Assembly: GCF_900070325.1 (NCBI RefSeq)
Contig: NZ_LN879430.1
Location: forward strand, 546,501 to 610,500
From: Herbinix luporum
GTDB taxonomy: Bacteria > Bacillota > Clostridia > Lachnospirales > Lachnospiraceae
Direction: 5' to 3'
Length of the DNA: 64,000 nucleotides
The notes beneath the pieces are model-generated. The model had not been told where the DNA came from. It ran no database searches and saw nothing but the letters and a program-made list of their open reading frames with translations. Below, one piece after another: positions 27,259 through 36,196 of this stretch. The position numbers were made by a program, and so were the translations under genes. How positions within the stretch are numbered: position 1 is the first letter of the stretch; each line of letters opens with the position of its first letter.

Positions 27259-27529
27259 ATGGAACAAATGTATGTACCTGTCCAGCTTTTACTTCGTGAA
27301 TACATAGGCAAATATCGCCTTGATGAGATACTTGAAAATAGAGATCAAATAGCGGATTATGTATATAATCCTTAACACTGCAAAGCTAATGGATGAGAAT
27401 CAGACTCTGTATAAATTAAAGGAACTTGAATATATTGAAAAGATATGTGAAAATGTTGGTAATATTACAGTCGGTGGCGGAACGGATTTACTGTCACAGC
27501 TAACTAAAATAATAAAAGGAGAATCATAA
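27259..27529 (+). pseudogene. Remnant of a slipin (SPFH/band 7) gene upstream of rtcB
   Basis: Two pieces in different frames match slipin. Piece 1 (27259-27375) reads VPVQLLLREYIGKYRLDEI-LENRDQI and stops. Piece 2 (27374-27529) reads NTAKLMDENQTLYKLKELE and ends GGGTDLLSQL-TKII. The part between (the band 7 core end) and the whole N-terminus are missing, so deletion plus frameshift killed the gene. The piece 2 stop overlaps the rtcB ATG (TAATG), which shows that slipin and rtcB were once translationally coupled. It fills most of the 345-base gap before rtcB. Confidence 0.75.
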
Positions 27530-28731
27530 TGATAGAAATAAAGGGAAGTGTATCATCTGCAAAGGTGTTCACTGATACCATTGAGGAAGGTGCCATAGCA
27601 CAGATTAAACAACTGTGCGATATGGAATATACAAAAGGCTCAAAAATACGGATTATGCCTGACGTTCATGAGGGGGCAGGCTGTACCATCGGAACTACAA
27701 TGACTATATCAGATAAGGTAGTACCAAATCTGGTTGGAGTAGATATAGGCTGCGGCATGGAGACTATTCTAATTACTAATAAGCATATAGAACTGCAAAA
27801 ACTTGATAAATTAATATATTCAAAAATACCCTCCGGAAGGAATATTCGAGAAAAGCCCCATAAATACAATGATGAGATTGACTTAAGCCTTCTTCGCTGC
27901 TATAAAAAAGTTAATGTCCATAGGGCAATTCATTCAATAGGTACACTAGGAGGGGGTAATCATTTTATAGAAGCTAATAAGGATGAGGAAGGAAATATAT
28001 ATATTGTAATTCATTCCGGAAGCCGTCACTTGGGCAATGAAGTGGCAAAGTATTATCAAGATATGGGATATAAACGTCTGAATGGAAATGATAAAAAAGC
28101 CCTTGAAGAATTAATAGCTGAATATAAGCAAAGTGGCAGGGAAAAAGAATTACAGTCAGCAATAGACAATTTAAAAAAGCAGGAACTTACAAATATCCCT
28201 TATTCTCTTGCCTATGTCAGTGATGATTTGTTTGAAGATTATATTCATGATATGCAGATTATACAGCGCTTTGCCAGTTTAAATCGTAAGGCTATGGCCG
28301 ATGAGATTATCCGTGGAATGAAGTTAGATCCTATAGAACAATTTACCACCATACATAACTATATAGATACTGAAGATATGATATTACGAAAAGGGGCAGT
28401 ATCTGCCAAGCTTGGTGAAAAAATACTTATACCCATTAATATGAGGGACGGAAGCTTAATTTGTGTAGGAAAAGGTAATGAAGACTGGAACTATTCAGCT
28501 CCCCATGGTGCAGGCAGATTAATGAGCCGAATCGAGGCGAAAAACACCTTTACTCTTTCAGAGTTTAAAGAGCAAATGAAGGATATTTATACCACTTCGG
28601 TAAGTAATGATACCCTGGATGAATGTCCCATGGCCTATAAAGATATGACTGATATACTTAATAATATTGAACACACTGCAGAGGTAATTAAAATCATAAA
28701 ACCCATTTATAATTTTAAGGCAAGTGAATAA
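27529..28731 (+). CDS. rtcB: RNA-splicing ligase RtcB
   Basis: A 400-aa GTP- and Mn-dependent ligase joining RNA 2',3'-cyclic phosphate or 3'-phosphate ends to 5'-OH ends. Core motifs: DVHEGAGCTIG (45-55), GVDIGCGM (70-77, Mn ligands D72 and C75), GTLGGGNHFIE, IHSGSRHLG, and the guanylylated His in SAPHGAGR (H326). AAAGGAG precedes the ATG. The length is at the short end of the family (about 400-480), but all motifs are present. In this form it is likely for RNA repair, not tRNA intron splicing. Its former partner slipin gene is dead upstream. Confidence 0.94.
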   Translation: MIEIKGSVSSAKVFTDTIEEGAIAQIKQLCDMEYTKGSKIRIMPDVHEGAGCTIGTTMTISDKVVPNLVGVDIGCGMETILITNKHIELQKLDKLIYSKIPSGRNIREKPHKYNDEIDLSLLRCYKKVNVHRAIHSIGTLGGGNHFIEANKDEEGNIYIVIHSGSRHLGNEVAKYYQDMGYKRLNGNDKKALEELIAEYKQSGREKELQSAIDNLKKQELTNIPYSLAYVSDDLFEDYIHDMQIIQRFASLNRKAMADEIIRGMKLDPIEQFTTIHNYIDTEDMILRKGAVSAKLGEKILIPINMRDGSLICVGKGNEDWNYSAPHGAGRLMSRIEAKNTFTLSEFKEQMKDIYTTSVSNDTLDECPMAYKDMTDILNNIEHTAEVIKIIKPIYNFKASE

Positions 28732-28752
28732 AAATATTATATAAAAGTAAAA

Positions 28753-28798
28753 GGGGCTGTGGCACTATTTTAATAAGTGCCAAGCCCCGATTTAAATA
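28753..28798 (+). terminator. Hairpin after rtcB, weak terminator
   Basis: GGGGCTGTGGCACT pairs with AGTGCCAAGCCCC. What follows (GATTTAAATATTTT) is only a loose T-tract, so termination may be partial or may need other factors. Confidence 0.55.
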
Positions 28799-28840
28799 TT
28801 TTATAGAAACAATATAATATAAAGAAGTACAAATATTTTA

Positions 28841-29749
28841 TTACAATTCTTCCGCTAGCCCTAGGACTGCTATACCGGTCATTACAATTATAATTAAAAT
28901 ATAATGCTGCTTACTTAATTTTTCCTTTAAGAATATTCTTGAAAGAATAACCGATACTATACTGTAAGAGGCGATAAGGGGCGCCGCTATAACTGCATTA
29001 TTGGACATGGCATATACATAGAAAAATTGTCCTGCAGTTTCAAATATAGCTGCAGATGCTCTTACCGGCTCCTTTAATACATTGAACTTTTGCTTTTTAA
29101 TAGCTATAAGATAAATTAAAGAGAAAATAGCATATAAAAGCCAGGTAAATTCATATGCTAAAAGGGCAGCTTCTTCACTAATTAAGCTAAGTTCGTCAAG
29201 ATAAATTCCGTCCGCCGCAGTTCCTATGGCATCAAGTATAGCATATAGGATAGGGAAGGTTATGGCTAGGACTCCTATTTTATATTTAGGATCAACCGAT
29301 ACATTCTCTGCCTTAAGAGCGGCAGTCTGTAATTTTTTCTCTAAAACTGCTAGGCCTACAACTCCGCCGGTAATTAATACAATACCTAATATATTAAGTG
29401 CTCCCAATTGTTGAGGGAAAATTAAAATCAATGCAATAGCAGTTATGGCTCCTGAAGAATTTTGAACCGGTGATGATATAGAAAGTTCTATATAACGCAG
29501 TCCCCAGTATCCCACCAGCATAGATAAGATATAGAAAAAGGATACGGGCAAGTATTTCACCATATCAAAAGGATCAAAGCTTATACCTTTTGTCAGCATG
29601 TATATAACACCATGAATACCCATTACAATACCAACCATAATTCCAATCTTAACATGACTATACTTGTCATTGCTGTCGGATCCTTTTTTATAGAATAGAT
29701 CAGCAGTGCCCCAAGAAAGAGTAGTTAAAACCGCAAATAAAAACCACAT
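28841..29749 (-). CDS. EamA/DMT-family transporter
   Basis: A 302-aa membrane protein with ten predicted segments in two EamA repeats. The front is WFLFAVLTTLSWGTADLFYKKG. The second repeat ends ASYSIVSVILSRIFLKEKLSKQHYILI, the usual pattern for the end of an EamA unit. The family moves small metabolites such as amino acids, nucleobases or sugars; the substrate cannot be told. AGGAGA precedes the ATG. Single gene; it converges with rtcB with a hairpin between. Confidence 0.88.
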   Translation of the reverse strand: MWFLFAVLTTLSWGTADLFYKKGSDSNDKYSHVKIGIMVGIVMGIHGVIYMLTKGISFDPFDMVKYLPVSFFYILSMLVGYWGLRYIELSISSPVQNSSGAITAIALILIFPQQLGALNILGIVLITGGVVGLAVLEKKLQTAALKAENVSVDPKYKIGVLAITFPILYAILDAIGTAADGIYLDELSLISEEAALLAYEFTWLLYAIFSLIYLIAIKKQKFNVLKEPVRASAAIFETAGQFFYVYAMSNNAVIAAPLIASYSIVSVILSRIFLKEKLSKQHYILIIIVMTGIAVLGLAEEL

Positions 29750-29885
29750 ATGATGTCTCCTTCAAATAATTATAGTTATTTGCTTAAGTCAATAGGACTT
29801 GTTTAACAAACGGTATTATTATAAATGAAAATTTGCTAATAGTCCATACAAAAATTAAATAAGTATAAAAAAATAAAAAAAGTAT

Positions 29886-29923
29886 AAAAAAAAGGAGTCT
29901 TTTTATAAAAGAGCTCCTTTTCA
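29886..29923 (-). terminator. Rho-independent terminator of sodA
   Basis: On the minus strand AAGGAGCTCTTTT pairs with AAAAAGACTCCTT, followed by a run of Ts, about 55 bases after the superoxide dismutase stop. Confidence 0.8.
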
Positions 29924-29976
29924 CATAAATATAGGTAGATATAAAAGTTAGGTGGATTATTTATATTAAGTGTGCA

Positions 29977-30603
29977 TTAAGCAGACTTTACTTTAGCATA
30001 GTTTGCAGAAACTTCATCCCAGTTTAGGACTTCAAAGAAGGCACCAATATAATCACCACGAAGATTCTTGTATTTCAAATAGTAGGCATGTTCCCAAACA
30101 TCTATACCAAGAATCGGAATCCACTTGCCACTACTTTCTATAATAGGATTATCCTGATTAGGACTAGAAGATACTTGAAGTTCTCCATTCTTATCAGCAG
30201 ATAACCATGCCCAGCCGGAACCAAATCTAGAAAGGGCAGTAGCAGTAAGTTTTTCCTTTAAAGAGTCAAAACTACCGAAGTTCTTTTCAATCTGCTTTGC
30301 TAATTCACCCTGTGGTTCTTTGCTTCCCCCGGGCTTTAAAGTAGCAAAGTATAAGTTGTGGTTATAAAAACCACCACCGTTGTTTCTTACGGAATTTCTT
30401 AAGGCTTCATCTGAAATATCAGAAAGATTTTTAAAAATATCCTCTATGGATGAATCTTTCAGATTAGGCAATTTCTCAATGGCCCCATTAAGGTTATTAG
30501 TATAGGCGGCGTGATGCTTAGAATAATGGGTATTCATAGTCAGCTCATCAATATAAGGCTCCAGTGCATTAAAATTATAATTAAGTTCGATTTGTTTAAA
30601 CAT
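29977..30603 (-). CDS. sodA: Superoxide dismutase, Fe/Mn type
   Basis: A 208-aa enzyme that turns superoxide into O2 and H2O2. Metal ligands: H26 (NTHYSKHHAAY), the second His in GGGFYNHNLYF, Asp in GIDVWEHAYY and the His three residues on. GSGWAWL is the usual core. The length is standard and no signal peptide is seen, so cytoplasmic. Metal choice (Fe or Mn) cannot be read safely. For an anaerobe this is a plain oxygen-defence gene. AAAGGAGG lies 6 bases before the ATG. A two-arm inverted repeat lies 84-124 bases upstream. Confidence 0.93.
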   Translation of the reverse strand: MFKQIELNYNFNALEPYIDELTMNTHYSKHHAAYTNNLNGAIEKLPNLKDSSIEDIFKNLSDISDEALRNSVRNNGGGFYNHNLYFATLKPGGSKEPQGELAKQIEKNFGSFDSLKEKLTATALSRFGSGWAWLSADKNGELQVSSSPNQDNPIIESSGKWIPILGIDVWEHAYYLKYKNLRGDYIGAFFEVLNWDEVSANYAKVKSA

Positions 30604-30686
30604 ATTAAAATCCTCCTTTATAAATAATTGTTTTTAAATAATAGAAATAACATGAATTTCTTTTATAATAAAAATGTCTTTATCAA

Positions 30687-30727
30687 ATTGTATGCAATAT
30701 AATTGTAAACATATTATTGCACACAAT
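30687..30727 (-). promoter_or_regulatory. Inverted-repeat operator candidate upstream of sodA
   Basis: ATTGTATGCAATA (30687-30699) and TATTGCACACAAT (30715-30727) are inverted arms with 12 of 13 matches, 15 bases apart. Each arm is also a near-palindrome. This resembles paired sites for a dimeric repressor (MarR-like ATTG...CAAT pattern). It is the only clear structure in the 30604-30931 gap besides the terminator at 30860. Confidence 0.45.
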
Positions 30728-30859
30728 TAAATATAATGCAAGTAAATATAATTGATTTTATAAAATTTTTATAATTTCTATAAATTAGTATGTCAGAGGA
30801 TGTTTTAATCAGATAAAAATTAGAAAAACAGATAAAGAAAACTGACACAAAATTTATAA

Positions 30860-30893
30860 AATAAAAGGGTTACCGTGATTTTCACAGTAACCC
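30860..30893 (-). terminator. Rho-independent terminator of the P-II-like/DUF1538 operon
   Basis: On the minus strand GGGTTACTGTGA pairs with TCACGGTAACCC (one mismatch), followed by TTTTATTTTA. Confidence 0.88.
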
Positions 30894-30931
30894 TAAATGA
30901 CTTTTATGTGACAGTCTTATATAAGTATATT

Positions 30932-31630
30932 TTATTCTTCGATTAAAGTTCCTAGGCCCAATGCCGAATTAACAGGAAGGGAGAAACAGATTCCTTTACC
31001 GGGAGTATTAATACCTACTTCATGGGAAATGCTCTCCATTATTTTATGATGGGATTCACGGGGAGCCAGTATCAATATAATATCTTTCTCCGGTTGTATA
31101 GTTATACCAAGGAATTTTACAGCTTCTTCTGTAGCCAATCCTCTGCCGTGGAGTAAGGTACCTCCGGTGGCGCCGGCTGAATTTGCAGCTTCCATGACTT
31201 GGTCAAAACTTCCCTTATTAACAATCGTTATTATTAAATTATATGGATGTGCAGACATTATTATCTCCTCCTGTTCTAATGTATGATCCATCTTAATCTT
31301 ACTGCATATTTGGGTTATATAACTACTTGCACTTCCTATTGGGATGGTAAATGTTATACCGGTTCCCGGTTTGTTAAATTCAATCTTATTATGCAGTGTA
31401 TTTAAAATATGATTAGATAAAGGCCTAGGCTGAACACTTATAGATATGGCTTTTTTGGGGCTACCAAAGCCTAGTATTTCATAAACTTCTGACTGTGCCA
31501 TACCAATACCATGGGTAAGAAAGTGTATGGGCGGATGAAGTTTTTTGAAATAATCACTTAATTTATGTTCTAAACTACTGTCAACAATAGTAATCATAAC
31601 CTCCAAACATGCATCGGATTTAATAGCCAT
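30932..31630 (-). CDS. Tandem P-II-like signalling protein
   Basis: A 232-aa cytoplasmic protein made of two P-II-like (ferredoxin-fold) halves, about 1-115 and 122-232. The second half keeps GATGGTLLHGRG (153-164) at the T-loop entry and TPGKGICFSLPV (209-220) at the B-loop place; the first has PGTGITFTIPIG (88-99). P-II proteins are usually single 112-aa chains forming trimers, so the fused double is odd. There is no Tyr in a normal T-loop for uridylylation. The gene lies 2 bases after the DUF1538 membrane gene, so it probably controls it, as GlnK controls AmtB. Ligand unknown. Confidence 0.8.
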   Translation of the reverse strand: MAIKSDACLEVMITIVDSSLEHKLSDYFKKLHPPIHFLTHGIGMAQSEVYEILGFGSPKKAISISVQPRPLSNHILNTLHNKIEFNKPGTGITFTIPIGSASSYITQICSKIKMDHTLEQEEIIMSAHPYNLIITIVNKGSFDQVMEAANSAGATGGTLLHGRGLATEEAVKFLGITIQPEKDIILILAPRESHHKIMESISHEVGINTPGKGICFSLPVNSALGLGTLIEE

Positions 31631-31632
31631 CT

Positions 31633-33258
31633 TTATACCTCCGCTTCAATGTTTTTAGTATGGGCATCATCTTTTGTGCTATTATACCTGTTAATATCAT
31701 TTACGTCTACTCTTTCTTCAACATTATCAGAAGATACATCTTCTTCTATATCTTCGTCATCATAGTATATTATATTATCATCTCCTACAGGAAGGGGATT
31801 TTGATTTTGAATTTTTCTTAATTTTATAACATAAGTTAATCCGAATAACTGTAAGGTTATTACCGGAGTCATGGCAATGAGTGCAACAATACCAAAGGCA
31901 TCCGAATATATATTACCCCCTAAAGCCTCAGAGGCGCCGATAGCAAAAGGTAATAAAAAGGTGGCGGCCAGAGGACCGGATGCTACGGCACCGGAATCAA
32001 AGGCAATAGATGTAAATAAGGGGGGAACAATAAAGGTCAAAATCAGTGCAATAAGGTATCCGGGAATAACAAAATATAGTATAGATATTCCGGTTATGAC
32101 CCTTATCATGGATAAGGCAACTGATACACCTACACCTAATGAAAGACCAAGACCCATGGCCTTTGCTGAGATGGATCCTTCTGTTACCTCTTCAACTTGT
32201 TCCTTAAGTACAAAAACTGCCGGTTCTGCAGCTACTACAAAGTAGCCCATAATTAGTCCAATCAAAACTAAAACCCATGTAGGTATGTTTTGTACTAAAG
32301 TATTACCTAACAGATAGCCTGCAGGCATAAAACCAATATTAACACTTAGAAGAAAAAGTACAAGTCCCACAAATGTATAGATAGTACCTATAGTTATTCT
32401 AAGTATATTTTTTTTACTTAGATGTAATTTGGTAACCTGATAGATAGAAAATAGCAACAGCATAGGAAATAGAGCTAAAGCAACTTGTCTCATATATTCA
32501 GGTATGTTTATTAGAAATAGTCTAATGATATTTGAAATAGAATTTATTTCAGGTAATGTTAAGGCACTTCCACCGGCAGGATTAAAAAACATACCTAAAA
32601 TCATAACTGTAATAATAGGTCCTATAAGGCATAGGGATATTAGTCCGAAGCTGTCTTCCTCAGATGTCTTATCGCCACGAACTGATGCTAAGCCGAGTCC
32701 TAGGGCCATTATAAAGGGAACCATAATAGGTCCGGTTGTAACAGCACCGGATTCAAAAGCTATGGATAGAAAGTTCTTCTCGGTAAAAGCAGATAATATG
32801 AAGGCTATAGCATAACATGCCATAAGTATATAGGATAGTTTTATCTGAAATAATATACGAAGGAATGCCAATATAAGAGCTAATCCGACTCCCAGGGCTA
32901 CAGCCATAATGATAAAAGCATCAGGGACGCCGTTAATCTGGCCTGCCAATACAAATAAATCCGGTTCTGCAACCGTAACAAAAACTCCAATTAAAAATGT
33001 TAGAAAGATAATAAATATAAGATTTTTACTTTTAACAAGAGCGGCACCTATATTTTCTCCTATAGGCATTAAGGAGATATCGACTCCTAAGTTAAATAAT
33101 GCAATACCCAATATCATAACAAAAGCACTTATTAAAAAGAGCATCATATTATACAAAGACATGGGAGCTACAGTAAAGTTTAGTATTGCTACAATAATTA
33201 TAATTGGAAGGACTGATAAAGCTGCTTCCTTAAACTTTGATAGTAATAATTTTTTCAT
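31633..33258 (-). CDS. DUF1538 membrane protein, internally duplicated transporter
   Basis: A 541-aa integral membrane protein with two similar halves. Repeated motifs: AEPDLFVL (97-104) and AEPAVFVL (344-351); AFESGAVTTGP (167-177) and AFDSGAVASGP (419-429). GVDISLMPIGENIG (58-71) pairs with SVNIGFMPAGYLLG (305-318). Twofold repeats with conserved acidic and small residues in membrane segments look like an inverted-repeat transporter, and the acidic residues may bind substrate or ion. Residues 490-541 form an acidic soluble tail. The family is uncharacterised to my knowledge. ATG lies behind GGTGAC, a weak SD. It is the first gene of a two-gene operon with the P-II-like protein. Confidence 0.82.
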   Translation of the reverse strand: MKKLLLSKFKEAALSVLPIIIIVAILNFTVAPMSLYNMMLFLISAFVMILGIALFNLGVDISLMPIGENIGAALVKSKNLIFIIFLTFLIGVFVTVAEPDLFVLAGQINGVPDAFIIMAVALGVGLALILAFLRILFQIKLSYILMACYAIAFILSAFTEKNFLSIAFESGAVTTGPIMVPFIMALGLGLASVRGDKTSEEDSFGLISLCLIGPIITVMILGMFFNPAGGSALTLPEINSISNIIRLFLINIPEYMRQVALALFPMLLLFSIYQVTKLHLSKKNILRITIGTIYTFVGLVLFLLSVNIGFMPAGYLLGNTLVQNIPTWVLVLIGLIMGYFVVAAEPAVFVLKEQVEEVTEGSISAKAMGLGLSLGVGVSVALSMIRVITGISILYFVIPGYLIALILTFIVPPLFTSIAFDSGAVASGPLAATFLLPFAIGASEALGGNIYSDAFGIVALIAMTPVITLQLFGLTYVIKLRKIQNQNPLPVGDDNIIYYDDEDIEEDVSSDNVEERVDVNDINRYNSTKDDAHTKNIEAEV

Positions 33259-33440
33259 GTGTCACCTCGCAGATTTTTTTAGTAGCATCTTTAGCCACAA
33301 CGGGGTGTTGTAAATAGCTATAGAAAATTATGCATACATAATCTATTATACTAAATTTAGAAAAGCAATTCAACATAAAGCACAACATGCAAATGTTAAA
33401 AAAGTATAAATAGTATGAACATTTGCAAAATTAATAAGGT

Positions 33441-33474
33441 AAGAAAGGATATTGGATTTCCAATATCCTTTCTT
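33441..33474 (-). terminator. Hairpin after the BIG2 protein gene
   Basis: AAGAAAGGATATTGG pairs perfectly with CCAATATCCTTTCTT around 4 bases. The tail on the minus strand (ACCTTATTAATTT) is only partly T-rich, so this is a probable, not certain, terminator. Confidence 0.6.
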
Positions 33475-33556
33475 AGTATAAAGAATAAGTTTACTGTATA
33501 TTCCCCACATTGTAAATTAAATGATGCAACTTATTATAAATAAATGATCTTTTATT

Positions 33557-34561
33557 TTATTCAGTTACATAAACAGTGCATCGTACCTTAGTTCCATCTT
33601 CTTTAACATAGATATAAGCCCTGCCTTTTTTTACCCCTGTAACTTGGCCTAGACAATTTACGGTTGCAACATTTGGGTTACTGCTAGACCATTCCGGATA
33701 ATTGCCGGAGGAAACATAGGCACTTAAGAGCTTAGTTTCCCCGGTTTTTATGCTTATCTCAGATGCACTAAGTTTAATTTGAGGTTTTTTAACTATAACT
33801 TCACAGGTTTGAGAAACACCATCAACAGTAGCTGTTATAATGGCAGTTCCGTTTTTAATTGCCGTAACCGTACCGTCTGGGTTTATGATTGCCACGGTTT
33901 TTTTATTGGACTTCCAACTAGGATCTACTCCCGATGATACCTTGGCAATTAATTTTTCACTTTGCCCCCGGTATAAGGTAATTTTCTTCTTATTCAAGGT
34001 CACTGTGGGATGTTTGACTTTGACCTTACAGCTTGCCCTACTGCCATCGGCAGTAACAGTTATGGTAGTTTCCCCGGGTTTTAAACCCAGTACATTCCCT
34101 TGGTCGTCAACCGTGGCTACGCTTTTTCGGCTACTTTTCCAAGTAACTGAGGATTTGTTAGAGGTGGTTGCAGACAGGGTATAGCTTTCACCCCGTTCTA
34201 TAGAGATGGAAGATTGGCTGATTGTAATTGTGGTTTTCTTAACCGTTACTTTGCAGGAGGCTTCTGCATTATTAATTTTAGCTGTAATTGTAGCTGTACC
34301 GGCTTTTTTTGCAGTAACTTTTCCATAGGAATTGACAGAAGCAATGCTAGAACTACTGCTCGACCATTTTGGTTTTTTCCCATTGGAAGTAAGAGCAATA
34401 ATATAAAACTCATCGCCGATATTTACGGTTTTTTTATATCTTGATAAAAGGACAAAGGAGAGAGAGTTAGAAGCTTCCACATATCTTATGTTTGAGAAAC
34501 TAAGAAAAATGAGTAAAAAAGATAAAAAAACAGAAATTAAGATTTTTTTAGATTTAGTCAT
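33557..34561 (-). CDS. Secreted protein with four BIG2 Ig-like repeats
   Basis: A 334-aa exported protein. A signal peptide (basic KSKK, then ISVFLSFLLIFLSFSNI, likely cut after VEA) is followed by four bacterial Ig-like group 2 domains of about 75-80 aa. Each has the mark W-S/K-S-S/N...VATV...G-x-V-x-G/A...G-x-A/T-x-I. No enzyme domain, LPXTG or SLH motif is seen, so it is secreted or held by other means. ATG 34561 is preferred since GGAGG lies 6 bases before it; the ATG two codons upstream abuts the SD. It diverges from the cotH operon. Confidence 0.87.
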   Translation of the reverse strand: MTKSKKILISVFLSFLLIFLSFSNIRYVEASNSLSFVLLSRYKKTVNIGDEFYIIALTSNGKKPKWSSSSSSIASVNSYGKVTAKKAGTATITAKINNAEASCKVTVKKTTITISQSSISIERGESYTLSATTSNKSSVTWKSSRKSVATVDDQGNVLGLKPGETTITVTADGSRASCKVKVKHPTVTLNKKKITLYRGQSEKLIAKVSSGVDPSWKSNKKTVAIINPDGTVTAIKNGTAIITATVDGVSQTCEVIVKKPQIKLSASEISIKTGETKLLSAYVSSGNYPEWSSSNPNVATVNCLGQVTGVKKGRAYIYVKEDGTKVRCTVYVTE

Positions 34562-34841
34562 TAGCATCCTCCATTCTATATGAATGTGAGGAAAATATAA
34601 TAACAGTAAACTCTACCATATATTAACAGTTATTAATTCGAATGTAAATATATATATTTATAATGACAAGAAAATTGTAGATTGGCACAAATATTATTAA
34701 AAACTTTGTTAATTAGTAAATTGATTTTCTTATTATTTCTAGAAAAACAATAATTTTGTATAAAACTTGTATGATTTGTTGAAAAATAATAGAAAATGAA
34801 ATATAATATGATTAATTTATACAGATGCTGGGAGTAATTCT

Positions 34842-36179
34842 ATGAATAAAGATAAAATTAAAAAGACTATTTTATATATTTCAGTTATTATTGCCTTAGT
34901 CTTATTTTTTTTCATTTATAAGAATAGTAGTAATGAAGTTTTATCTAATCCCTATGATATAGATATAAAAGAAAATAAAAGCCTTTATCTTAATTATAAT
35001 CCCGGAGAAGTAACTGATGTATATATAAATGTATTTCCCACTAAAAATAAAGAAGGAAATTTATATGATTTTTCTTCCTTTGATATTACTGCTAATTGGG
35101 ATAAAGAAAATAATCCTAAGTTAGATGCAAATGTGCAATTTGTAACAAGTAATAAAGAAGCTAATCTATATCAAATGAGATCTCCCAATGCAAGCATAAG
35201 AGTCAGGGGTAATCGTGGTTCAGCTTTAAAGTCTTATAGGATAAAGCTTATAGATGGTGCTTATTGGGGACAATCTGTATTTAATATTAATAAGAATCTT
35301 AGGGATCCCAGCAGAATAGCCAATAAACTGGCCCATGATCTGATAAAAGATATAGACCATATATACGGCTTTCGTACCAACTTTCTCAGAGTCTATATAA
35401 GGGACGATAAACAAGAGGGTGATTTTGTACCCTATGGTTTATATACCCATATAGAACAGCCAAATAAGGCATACTTAAAAGCTAGGGGATTGGATGTTGC
35501 CGGCAGTATATATAGAGCTGAGAATTTTGATTTTCAACTTACTAAGGAACTTAAGAATGTGGATGATCCTCTGTATAATAAGGAGGCTTTTGAGACAGTT
35601 CTTAGTATACGGGAAGGTAAGGAGCATTCTAAACTTATTAAGATGCTAAAGGATATTAATGATGAAAATAAGGAGTTTAATCAGTTATTCCACAGCTATT
35701 TTCATGAAGAAAATTATCTGACCTGGTTGTCAATTAATATACTTTTGGGGAATGTGGATGCCATGTCTTGTGGCTTTTTACTATATAACCCCAGTGATTC
35801 ATCGATGTGGTACCTTCTTCCTTGGGATTTTGATGGAATCTTTTTATGGATGGAAGAAGATGAGGATATGCCAAGTATACTGGATAAGTTGAGGGATGTG
35901 AATCTACATAGAAGATACTTAGAACAGGAAGGAAACTTAAGAAAACTTCATGATAAAATTGAAGAACTAATATCTGAATCTTTTTCACCTAATAAAATCA
36001 AGGCTCTGAAAAAAACATATAAGCCTATATTATTAGAAATGATGAATAAGTATCCGGATAATCTTCTGTTAAATATACCCATGGTTGAATATATGGCTTA
36101 TATAGATCAGATTGATGAAAAAATTTATAGGAACTATCAGGAGTTTTTAAAGTGGTATGAAGTTTATTCATATAAATAA
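34842..36179 (+). CDS. CotH kinase family protein, membrane-anchored
   Basis: A 445-aa protein with one N-terminal membrane segment (about 9-25), the rest outside or at the surface. CotH kinase-fold marks: RVRGNRGSALKSYRIKL (about 119-135), YGLYTHIEQPNKAYL, and NVDAMSCGFLLY with YLLPWDFDGIF (the DFD metal site of the family). CotH proteins phosphorylate spore coat proteins, but many relatives are not spore genes. Here it leads the three-gene set with a VTC protein and a DUF4956 protein, a recurring Gram-positive cluster. GGGAG precedes the ATG. Confidence 0.9.
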   Translation: MNKDKIKKTILYISVIIALVLFFFIYKNSSNEVLSNPYDIDIKENKSLYLNYNPGEVTDVYINVFPTKNKEGNLYDFSSFDITANWDKENNPKLDANVQFVTSNKEANLYQMRSPNASIRVRGNRGSALKSYRIKLIDGAYWGQSVFNINKNLRDPSRIANKLAHDLIKDIDHIYGFRTNFLRVYIRDDKQEGDFVPYGLYTHIEQPNKAYLKARGLDVAGSIYRAENFDFQLTKELKNVDDPLYNKEAFETVLSIREGKEHSKLIKMLKDINDENKEFNQLFHSYFHEENYLTWLSINILLGNVDAMSCGFLLYNPSDSSMWYLLPWDFDGIFLWMEEDEDMPSILDKLRDVNLHRRYLEQEGNLRKLHDKIEELISESFSPNKIKALKKTYKPILLEMMNKYPDNLLLNIPMVEYMAYIDQIDEKIYRNYQEFLKWYEVYSYK

Positions 36180-36196
36180 TTAATAGGAGATAGTCT

